Source: RGIG8767 sp964386235
Lineage (GTDB): Bacteria; Bacillota; Clostridia; Lachnospirales; Lachnospiraceae
Assembly: GCA_964386235.1 (NCBI GenBank)
Contig: CAYLSH010000079.1
Span: forward strand, 1-9,334
Direction: 5' to 3'
Length of the DNA: 9,334 bases
Below are positions 1 to 5,549 of this stretch, in pieces (the stretch's first letter is position 1; every line of letters begins with the position of its first letter). Made by a program: the position numbers and the translations under genes. The notes beneath the pieces were generated by a model. That model was given only the letters and a program-made list of their open reading frames with translations. It was not told the origin of the DNA and ran no database searches.

Positions 1-1
1 A

Positions 2-36
2 TGCAATAGGAAATTTTTTTGAAATTACCTATTGCA
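2..36 (+). promoter_or_regulatory. Strong inverted repeat (hairpin) in the leader of the first glycosyltransferase
   Basis: TGCAATAGG (2-10) is perfectly complementary to CCTATTGCA (28-36). After a single A/A mismatch (11 with 27) the pairing resumes at 12-16 with 22-26, plus a T-G wobble (17 with 21), leaving a three-T loop. No T-tract follows on the + strand (the next bases are CAAAAAACAC), so it is not a standard intrinsic terminator for + strand transcription. On the other strand the downstream side lies outside the window. It could be an RNA regulatory hairpin, the end of an unseen upstream transcript, or part of a repeat element cut by the window edge. Confidence 0.7.
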
Positions 37-70
37 CAAAAAACACTCCGTGAGGATGCGATGTAATAGG
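28..70 (+). promoter_or_regulatory. Possible alternative stem covering the ribosome binding site of the glycosyltransferase gene
   Basis: The 3' arm of the upstream hairpin, CCTATTGCA (28-36), can also pair with TGTAATAGG (62-70) through eight Watson-Crick pairs and one G-U wobble, with a 25-base loop. Bases 68-70 are the first part of the AGGAGA ribosome binding site (68-73) for the ATG at 80. The two stems share the same arm, so they exclude each other. What is seen is the complementarity; that it works as a switch is inference. No known riboswitch aptamer is recognised in the leader. Confidence 0.35.
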
Positions 71-79
71 AGAACAAAC

Positions 80-904
80 ATGGAAAAAGTCAGTGTGATC
101 ATACCGACCTTTAACCGGGCGGATACCATTTACCAATCGATCAAAAGTGTGTTGGATCAGACCTATCAGGATCTGGAAGTCTGGGTGATTGATGATGCTT
201 CCACGGACGATACCGCAAGGGTGGTGGAAGAAATGGAAGACCCAAGGGTGCATTACTTTTTACAGGAACATAACGGCGGAGCGGCTAAAGCACGCAATAC
301 GGGAGTGAAACTGGCGGATACGGAGTGGATTGCCTTTCATGACAGTGATGATGTGTGGAGACCGGATAAACTGGAAAAACAGATGACGTATGCAAAAGAA
401 CATCCCGAGTATGATCTGATCTACGGCGCGTACCTCCTTCACCCGGTAAGCGGGGATGCCATCCGTGTTCCGGCGGAGATGCCAAAAGAACTTCTTTCCG
501 GTGATCTGTACCGGACGCTGCTTGGGGGCAATGTGATCGGGGCACCGGTTATTTTGATGAAAAGAGATGTTTTTTGGGAAGTGGATGGATTCGATACCAC
601 ATGGGAATGCCTCGAGGACTGGGATTTTGTGCTCCGGGTATCCAAATCCCATCTCATAGGTTATGTGGAGGATGTGCTTCTGGATGCGTATCAGTCACCG
701 GGAAGTGTTTCTTCCAATGTCGGCGGATATTATAACTGCAGATGCAGGCTGATTGCCGGACACAGGCAGGAGATGGAAAAAATGGGAATATTCGACGTCA
801 TCGTCATGGATCTTTTTTCGAGGGCACAAAAGGCGGGCATATTGGAAATAGTGCAGAAAATGCTGATGCAGCATTTGGCCGGAGCGTTACCTGATAAGGT
901 TTGA
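80..904 (+). CDS. Family 2 glycosyltransferase (GT-A fold)
   Basis: A 274-residue cytosolic-type glycosyltransferase that would transfer a sugar from a nucleotide-sugar donor to an unknown acceptor, as in cell-surface polysaccharide assembly. The N-terminus VSVIIPTFNRADT (residues 4-16) and VIDDASTDDT (36-45) are the nucleotide-binding strands of the GT2 family. HNGGAAKARNTG (64-75) follows, then the metal-binding DSDD (88-91), and an ED pair in CLEDWDF (177-183) in the place of the usual catalytic base. No membrane segment is evident, so it is not a processive synthase. The ATG at 80 is chosen because AGGAGA (68-73) lies seven bases upstream and the protein then begins exactly at the family's first strand. 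A TTG at 32 would extend it by 16 uncharacteristic residues across the leader hairpin. The gene stands apart from the nfeD operon, which has its own promoter. Donor and acceptor cannot be read from the sequence. Confidence 0.93.
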   Translation: MEKVSVIIPTFNRADTIYQSIKSVLDQTYQDLEVWVIDDASTDDTARVVEEMEDPRVHYFLQEHNGGAAKARNTGVKLADTEWIAFHDSDDVWRPDKLEKQMTYAKEHPEYDLIYGAYLLHPVSGDAIRVPAEMPKELLSGDLYRTLLGGNVIGAPVILMKRDVFWEVDGFDTTWECLEDWDFVLRVSKSHLIGYVEDVLLDAYQSPGSVSSNVGGYYNCRCRLIAGHRQEMEKMGIFDVIVMDLFSRAQKAGILEIVQKMLMQHLAGALPDKV

Positions 905-929
905 AAAATCTGAAAACTTTGTGAATTTA

Positions 930-958
930 TTGTACGAATGTTTAAAATAGTGTATGAT
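930..958 (+). promoter_or_regulatory. Sigma-A type promoter for the nfeD-slipin operon
   Basis: TTGTAC (930-935) and TATGAT (953-958) are separated by exactly 17 bases in the AT-rich 80-base gap after the glycosyltransferase. Each box is close to the vegetative consensus, and the flanks are A/T-rich. Transcription would begin near 965, leaving a leader of only about 20 bases that contains the ribosome binding site AAGGGG (972-977) for the ATG at 985. The position, spacing and lack of any other clear promoter before the slipin make this the likely start of the downstream gene run. Confidence 0.75.
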
Positions 959-984
959 ATAACCAATTGAAAAGGGGTGATGAC

Positions 985-1428
985 ATGAACTGGATTTTAT
1001 TTTGGGTTATCCTTTTGGTCGCCTTAGTGGTAATCGAAGTCGCTACTATGGGGCTGACTACGATCTGGTTTGCAGGAGGAGCGCTTGTAGCCACCATTTT
1101 AGCAGCGCTGCATCTTCCGTCCTACATACAGATTGCAGCGTTTATCGTAATCTCGGTTGTGTTGCTTATGTTTACAAGACCGCTTGCGATGCGTTATTTT
1201 AACAAGGATAGGATCAAGACCAATGCAGAAAGCATTGTAGGAAAAAAAGCAATTGTGACCGGTGCAATCGACAATATCAAAGCACAGGGTCAGGTGACGG
1301 TTTCCGGTATGGAATGGACCGCCAGAAGTGTTTCGGATGAAGTAACCATTCCGGAAGGCAGTATTGTTACAATCGTTGCGATCAGCGGTGTAAAATTAAT
1401 TGTAGAAGAAAGAAAAGAGGAATCATAA
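985..1428 (+). CDS. NfeD-like membrane protein with C-terminal OB-fold domain
   Basis: A 147-residue short-form NfeD protein. Three hydrophobic segments (about residues 4-21, 24-42 and 46-66) should span the membrane. They are followed by a soluble beta-rich domain (about 84-142) with the NfeD OB-fold pattern: GKKAIVTG, GQVTVSGMEWTARS and GSIVTIVAISGVKLIV. There is no N-terminal ClpP-like serine protease domain, so this is the short class. NfeD proteins are known to be encoded next to SPFH/slipin genes and are thought to interact with their products. Here the slipin starts two bases after this gene's stop, the classic pairing. The ATG at 985 is preferred over the upstream TTG at 967 because AAGGGG (972-977) sits seven bases before it and the first membrane segment then begins at residue 4. 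A role in membrane microdomain organisation or protein quality control is family-level inference. Confidence 0.9.
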   Translation: MNWILFWVILLVALVVIEVATMGLTTIWFAGGALVATILAALHLPSYIQIAAFIVISVVLLMFTRPLAMRYFNKDRIKTNAESIVGKKAIVTGAIDNIKAQGQVTVSGMEWTARSVSDEVTIPEGSIVTIVAISGVKLIVEERKEES

Positions 1429-1429
1429 A

Positions 1430-2383
1430 ATGGGTGGAGCATTAGCAGTTATTATTATTTTGGCATTGATTATCTGGATCGTGGTTTCCTGCATCAAGAT
1501 TGTGCCGCAGGCACATGCTTACGTTATCGAGAGACTGGGTGCCTATCAGAGTACATGGTCTGTAGGACTTCATTTTAAAGTGCCGTTTGTGGATAAGGTA
1601 GCCAGAAAAGTGATCTTAAAAGAACAGGTAGTGGATTTTGCACCACAGCCGGTAATTACCAAGGATAATGTTACCATGAGAATAGATACCGTTGTCTTTT
1701 ATCAGATCACGGATCCTAAGTTGTATGCATACGGTGTGGAGAATCCGATCATGGCGATCGAGAATTTAACAGCGACCACACTTCGTAATATCATCGGCGA
1801 TCTGGAATTAGACCAGACACTGACTTCACGTGAGACCATCAATACCAAGATGCGTGCCTCATTAGATGTGGCAACGGATCCATGGGGTATCAAAGTAAAC
1901 CGTGTAGAATTAAAGAACATCATTCCACCGGCAGAGATTCAGAATGCCATGGAAAAACAGATGAAGGCAGAACGTGAACGTCGTGAGGCCGTTACCCGTG
2001 CAGAAGGTGAAAAGACAGCCAGCATAACAGTGGCACAGGGTAAAAAAGAAGCAGCTATTCTGGAAGCAGAGGCAGAAAAACAGTCTGCAATCTTACATGC
2101 AGAGGCAGAAAAAGAAAAGAGAATCCGTGAAGCAGAAGGTCGTGCGGAAGCAATTCGTGTGACAAAGAATGCAGAAGCAGAAGGTATCCGCATGGTAAAA
2201 GAAGCAGAGGCAGCAGGTATCCGTATGGTAAAAGATGCCGGTGCGGATGAAGCCGTAATTCGTTTAGAGAGTCTTGAAGCATTCAAGGCAGCAGCAAACG
2301 GTGCTGCTAACAAGATCATCATCCCTTCTGAGATTCAGGGTATGGCAGGTCTTGCAGCAAGCGCAAAAGAGATCTTGAAATAA
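1430..2383 (+). CDS. Slipin / SPFH-domain membrane protein (stomatin-prohibitin family, QmcA-like)
   Basis: A 317-residue membrane-anchored SPFH protein. One hydrophobic N-terminal segment (about residues 3-20) is followed by the SPFH domain: KIVPQAHAYVIERLGAY (23-39), GLHFKVPFVDKV (46-57), ITDPKLYAYGVENP (93-106) and the conserved IIGDLELDQTLTSRE (121-135). A long charged coiled coil rich in Glu, Ala and Lys (about 172-268) comes next, then a conserved end with KIIIPSEIQG (295-304). Such proteins oligomerise into large ring or cage scaffolds in membrane microdomains and often partner with NfeD, the gene immediately upstream. The ribosome binding site AGAGG (1416-1420) lies within the end of nfeD, nine bases before the ATG, so the two are probably co-translated. 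Arginine codons are almost all CGT or AGA with no CGG, which suggests high expression. The coiled coil holds a local 33-base duplication. Exact cellular function is not established by the sequence. Confidence 0.93.
   Translation: MGGALAVIIILALIIWIVVSCIKIVPQAHAYVIERLGAYQSTWSVGLHFKVPFVDKVARKVILKEQVVDFAPQPVITKDNVTMRIDTVVFYQITDPKLYAYGVENPIMAIENLTATTLRNIIGDLELDQTLTSRETINTKMRASLDVATDPWGIKVNRVELKNIIPPAEIQNAMEKQMKAERERREAVTRAEGEKTASITVAQGKKEAAILEAEAEKQSAILHAEAEKEKRIREAEGRAEAIRVTKNAEAEGIRMVKEAEAAGIRMVKDAGADEAVIRLESLEAFKAAANGAANKIIIPSEIQGMAGLAASAKEILK
2183..2238 (+). repeat. 33-base-period tandem repeat within the slipin coiled coil
   Basis: Two near-identical 23-base copies, 2183-2205 and 2216-2238, are offset by 33 bases, i.e. 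11 codons. They differ at two positions, once in CGC versus CGT and once in GAA versus GAT. They encode GIRMVKEA (residues 252-259) and GIRMVKDA (263-270), so the reading frame is kept and the coiled coil is lengthened by 11 residues, three heptad-like turns. This looks like an in-frame local duplication. Confidence 0.8.
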
Positions 2384-2404
2384 GAAAAGGTATGGTAAAA
2401 TAGG

Positions 2405-3403
2405 ATGAACTTAGAAGGAAGACATTTTTTAAAATTACTGGATTATACACCGGAAGAAATCACATATCTGGTGGATTTAGCGGCAATGCTCAAAGAAAAA
2501 AAGAAAAAAGGCGAGAGAATGGATGTTCTGCGTGGCAGAAACATTGCTCTTATTTTTGAAAAAACAAGTACCAGAACCCGCTGTTCTTTTGAAGTGGCAG
2601 CGCATGACCTCGGAATGGGAACCACTTATTTAGAGCCGGATGCTTCCCAGATCGGCAAAAAGGAAAGCACTGCAGATACGGCAAGAGTACTCGGCAGAAT
2701 GTACGAAGGAATTGAATACCGTGGGTTTGAGCAGACCATCGTAGAAGAACTGGCTGAGTATGCCGGTGTACCGGTGTGGAACGGTCTGACCAACGAATTT
2801 CATCCGACACAGATGTTAGCAGATCTGTTAACGATCCGTGAGCATTTTGGAAAGATCAAGGGAATCCGCATTGTATACATGGGGGATGCCCGTTACAATA
2901 TGGCGAATTCCTGGATGGTTACCTGTGCCAAGATGGGAATGCATCTGACACTCTGCTCTACCAGGAAATATTTCCCGGATCCAGAACTGGTAACACTTTG
3001 TGAAGGAATTGCCAAAGAAAACGGCGGCAGCATCGTACTGACAGAGGATCCGATCGAAGGAACGAAGAATCAGGATGTTGTTTATACGGATGTATGGGTG
3101 TCCATGGGTGAGCCGGATGAAGCCTGGGAAGAAAGAATCCAGGATCTGACTCCTTACAAGGTAACAGCCGATGTGATGAAGCGTGCGGGCGAACATGCCA
3201 AATTCATGCATTGTCTGCCGGCATTCCATGACCTGAAGACAAAGATCGGTGCAGAAAAAGGTGCGCAGTTTGGATTTGATGAACTGGAAGTAACGGATGA
3301 AGTATTTGAATCCGATGCCTCCATCGTATTTGACGAAGCAGAAAACCGCATGCATACGATCAAGGCAGTGATTGCCGCTACATTGGGTGCCAAATTTGAA
3401 TAA
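2405..3403 (+). CDS. argF: Ornithine carbamoyltransferase
   Basis: A full-length 332-residue enzyme joining carbamoyl phosphate and ornithine to give citrulline in arginine synthesis; the reverse reaction serves arginine catabolism in some relatives. The carbamoyl-phosphate site is visible as STRTR (residues 55-59) and HPTQ (133-136). The ornithine side shows DVWVSMG (229-235) and HCLPAFHD (269-276). The end DEAENRMHTIKAV (310-322) is typical of the family. The motif usually written GDARNNMGNS reads GDARYNMANS (160-169). The N-terminus MNLEGRHFLKLLDYTPEEI fits the family, fixing the start, but the ribosome binding site is poor: AGAAAAGG ends 14 bases upstream and a TAGG touches the ATG. Only 21 bases separate it from the slipin, so it is likely read from the nfeD promoter. 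No arcA or arcC lies beside it, so a biosynthetic role is favoured but not proven. Confidence 0.95.
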   Translation: MNLEGRHFLKLLDYTPEEITYLVDLAAMLKEKKKKGERMDVLRGRNIALIFEKTSTRTRCSFEVAAHDLGMGTTYLEPDASQIGKKESTADTARVLGRMYEGIEYRGFEQTIVEELAEYAGVPVWNGLTNEFHPTQMLADLLTIREHFGKIKGIRIVYMGDARYNMANSWMVTCAKMGMHLTLCSTRKYFPDPELVTLCEGIAKENGGSIVLTEDPIEGTKNQDVVYTDVWVSMGEPDEAWEERIQDLTPYKVTADVMKRAGEHAKFMHCLPAFHDLKTKIGAEKGAQFGFDELEVTDEVFESDASIVFDEAENRMHTIKAVIAATLGAKFE

Positions 3404-4154
3404 CGAACGGATACATAAAAAAAGAACCGTCTCCACCAACGAAGATATTCGTCTGCTCGCTATAAACGGAGCGGACGAAGGAACGGTGGTAACGGCGGAT
3501 GAACAGACCGGCGGAAAGGGCAGGAGAGGAAGAAGTTGGCAGACAGAACCGGAAACGGCACTTCTTTTTTCCCTGCTTTTACGACCTCATATGACAACGG
3601 ATGAAGCGCCACAACTGACTCTTTTAATGGCAATGGCAGTGACCAAAGCCGTGTATCGGATTACAGGTCTGGAGGCTTTCATCAAGTGGCCCAATGACGT
3701 GGTGGTCCATTCCAGAAAGATCTGCGGAATCCTGACGGAGATGCAGTTAAAAGAAAGAGATATCGATTTTGTCGTGATCGGAACCGGTGTCAATGTGAAC
3801 CAGACAAGGATACCGGAGGAATTAAGGAAGAGTGCCACTTCCTTGCGGCTTGAGAGAGCAGAAGAAGAAAAGATCAGCAGAGAAGAACTGCTTGATGCGA
3901 TTCTGGACTGCTTTGCGGACTATTATGCTGTTTTTTGCAAGACAAAGGATATGTCTTTTTTGAGGACGGAGTACAATAACCGGCTGGTCAGTCTGGATAA
4001 GGAAGTCCGGGTATTGGATCCGCAGGGAGAATTTACGGGGATTTCCAAAGGAATCAATGAAAAAGGAGAACTGCTTGTAGCACTTCCGGACGGGGAAGTA
4101 CGGGCGGTTTATGCAGGAGAAGTATCCGTGCGCGGTTTATATGGATATGTATAA
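3396..4154 (+). CDS. birA: Biotin-[biotin carboxyl-carrier protein] ligase, short form without DNA-binding domain
   Basis: The enzyme activates biotin with ATP to biotinyl-5'-AMP and transfers it to a lysine of biotin-carrier domains. Counting from the TTG at 3396 (252 residues): STN (13-15), biotin-binding loop GGKGRRGRSW (39-48), KWPND (97-101), KICGILTE (108-115) with the catalytic-type lysine 108, GTGVNVN (129-135), and a small C-terminal beta domain ending VSVRGLYGYV. The catalytic and C-terminal domains are complete, but no winged-helix domain precedes them, so it should not act as the repressor seen in two-function BirA proteins. No ATG exists near the N-terminus. Candidate starts are TTG 3396, with GGGTG (3385-3389) upstream, GTG 3387 and TTG 3372. 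All lie inside argF in another frame, so translational coupling to argF is likely. The exact start is uncertain. Confidence 0.9.
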   Translation: MNNERIHKKRTVSTNEDIRLLAINGADEGTVVTADEQTGGKGRRGRSWQTEPETALLFSLLLRPHMTTDEAPQLTLLMAMAVTKAVYRITGLEAFIKWPNDVVVHSRKICGILTEMQLKERDIDFVVIGTGVNVNQTRIPEELRKSATSLRLERAEEEKISREELLDAILDCFADYYAVFCKTKDMSFLRTEYNNRLVSLDKEVRVLDPQGEFTGISKGINEKGELLVALPDGEVRAVYAGEVSVRGLYGYV

Positions 4155-4193
4155 GAGCGTATCGTAACTTTGCACGGACGGGAATAAAAGAAG

Positions 4194-4553
4194 ATGGAAC
4201 AGAAAAAAGTTGTGTTATGCGGCGCAAACGCATACGAAAAGAAATACTATTTTAATAAGGACTTCGATAAGATACCGGAGTCGATCAAAGAAGAACTTCA
4301 CATTATCTGTGTACTTTTTACGGAAGAAGTGGGCGGTATTTTTACCCTTTGTTTTGATGCAGACGGCAATCTGGAAATGGAAACGGATGCAGCCGAAGAA
4401 GATTATCTGTATGACGACATCGGAAGCGGTCTGTTAGTGCGTAAGATCCGGGATACGAAGCAGGAACTTTTACAGTCCCTTTCCTTGTATTACCGTGTTT
4501 TGTTTTTGCACGAAGATGCGGGAAAACTACTGGAATCGTTTGAAACGGAGTAG
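4194..4553 (+). CDS. Uncharacterised small acidic protein (possibly the DUF6145 family)
   Basis: A 119-residue soluble protein with no signal peptide or membrane segment. It opens KKVVLCGANAYEKKYYFN (residues 4-21) and continues with an alternating hydrophobic core, IICVLFTEEVGGIFTLCFDADG (37-58), which looks like beta strands. An acidic patch follows (EEDYLYDD, 68-75), then a C-terminal helical part, about 83-119. From memory the opening resembles a conserved Lachnospiraceae family annotated DUF6145; I could not check this. No catalytic motif is recognised, though two cysteines (9 and 39) occur in the best-looking blocks. It sits 39 bases after birA and three bases before dusB, whose ribosome binding site lies in its last codons, so it is almost certainly co-expressed with dusB. 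Its own ribosome binding site is weak (GGGA at 4180-4183). Confidence 0.8.
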   Translation: MEQKKVVLCGANAYEKKYYFNKDFDKIPESIKEELHIICVLFTEEVGGIFTLCFDADGNLEMETDAAEEDYLYDDIGSGLLVRKIRDTKQELLQSLSLYYRVLFLHEDAGKLLESFETE

Positions 4554-4556
4554 GCT

Positions 4557-5528
4557 ATGAAAACATTAAAGATTGGGAATGTGGAGTTAAAAAACCGTTA
4601 TATACTGGCTCCTATGGCAGGCGTATCCGACCTGCCTTTTCGTTACCTCTGCAAACAGCAGGGGGCGGGACTTGTCTGTATGGAAATGGTTAGTGCAAAA
4701 GCTATTTACTATAACAACAAAAACACGGATCTGCTTATGGAAATCCATCCTGATGAAGGTCCGGTATCTTTGCAGTTGTTTGGATCGGATCCTAAAATCA
4801 TGGCAGAAATGGCAAAAAGGATAGAAAAACGTCCCTTTTCCATACTGGATGTGAACATGGGGTGCCCGGTGCCAAAAGTGGTCAACAACAAGGAAGGCTC
4901 CGCCCTTATGAAGAATCCGAAACTGGTAGAAGAGATCGTGACGGCTCTGGTAAAGGCGATTCAGAAACCGGTAACGGTAAAGATCCGAAAAGGGTTTGAT
5001 GATGAACATGTCAATGCCGTAGAGATTGCGAAGATTGCGGAAGCCTGTGGTGCAGCAGCGGTTGCCGTGCATGGAAGAACGAGGGAACAGTATTACAGCG
5101 GCAAGGCGGATTGGGAGATCATCGCAAAAGTAAAAGATGCGGTTGCGATTCCGGTGATTGGAAACGGAGATGTGACGGATATTGATTCCGCACAGAAAAT
5201 GATAGAGCAGACCGGCTGCGACGGGATTATGATCGGACGTGCCGTCAGAGGAAATCCCTTTTTGTTCCGGGAACTGGTGCATTACGAGCAGACCGGGCAG
5301 CGTCTGCCAAAAGCCACCCCACAGGAAGTGCGGGAGGCAATCCTGGAGCATGCGGCATTGCAGATACAGTATAAGGGAGAATACACCGCCGTCAGGGAGA
5401 TGCGCAAACACATTTCCTGGTACAGTGCAGGGTATTCGGGCTCGGCAAAACTTCGTGCCAAAATAAATGAAATGGAAAATATGGATGATATTCTAGCAAT
5501 TGCCAATACGATATTTGTGGATCGTTAG
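4557..5528 (+). CDS. dusB: tRNA-dihydrouridine synthase, DusB type
   Basis: A 323-residue flavoenzyme that uses FMN and NAD(P)H to reduce uridines in the tRNA D-loop to dihydrouridine. The TIM-barrel flavin-binding start LAPMAGVSDLPFR (residues 17-29) is clear. NMGCP (100-104) carries the catalytic cysteine 103. VKIRKG (141-146) supplies the barrel lysine, and HGRTREQYYSG (172-182), GNGD (202-205) and MIGRAVRGNPFLF (225-237) bind the FMN phosphate. The C-terminal helical tRNA-binding domain (about 255-323) includes EMRKHISWYSAGYSGSAKLR (281-300). The length is normal for the family. The ATG at 4557 is supported by GGAG (4547-4550), six bases upstream and embedded in the previous gene. Its position shortly before greA and lysS matches a grouping common in Clostridia, although here two extra genes intervene. 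Confidence 0.96.
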   Translation: MKTLKIGNVELKNRYILAPMAGVSDLPFRYLCKQQGAGLVCMEMVSAKAIYYNNKNTDLLMEIHPDEGPVSLQLFGSDPKIMAEMAKRIEKRPFSILDVNMGCPVPKVVNNKEGSALMKNPKLVEEIVTALVKAIQKPVTVKIRKGFDDEHVNAVEIAKIAEACGAAAVAVHGRTREQYYSGKADWEIIAKVKDAVAIPVIGNGDVTDIDSAQKMIEQTGCDGIMIGRAVRGNPFLFRELVHYEQTGQRLPKATPQEVREAILEHAALQIQYKGEYTAVREMRKHISWYSAGYSGSAKLRAKINEMENMDDILAIANTIFVDR

Positions 5529-5549
5529 AGGCAAAAGAAGGGAAACGGT

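Noticed and set aside
3..53. Open frame from the window start to a TGA at 51-53 as the tail of an upstream gene
   Set aside because: It is only 16 codons, runs through the strong leader hairpin, and has no recognisable sequence; it cannot be told from chance.
895..920. Weak hairpin (AAGGTTT with AAACTTT) at the end of the first glycosyltransferase gene as a terminator
   Set aside because: The stem is AT-rich with a G-U pair, the loop is long, and there is no T-tract after it.
1939..2322. Low-complexity Ala/Ser-rich minus-strand frame opposite the slipin coiled coil
   Set aside because: It is the reverse complement of Glu/Ala/Lys coiled-coil codons, which naturally gives Ser/Phe/Ala-rich nonsense.
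2828..3439. A 203-codon open frame on the minus strand opposite argF
   Set aside because: It mirrors the argF reading frame, shows no family motif, and is a shadow of a strongly biased coding sequence.
4587..5411. A 274-codon open frame on the minus strand opposite dusB
   Set aside because: It lies wholly antisense to an unmistakable dusB, its translation is rich in His, Cys and Phe with no recognisable motif, and it has no promoter or ribosome binding site context.
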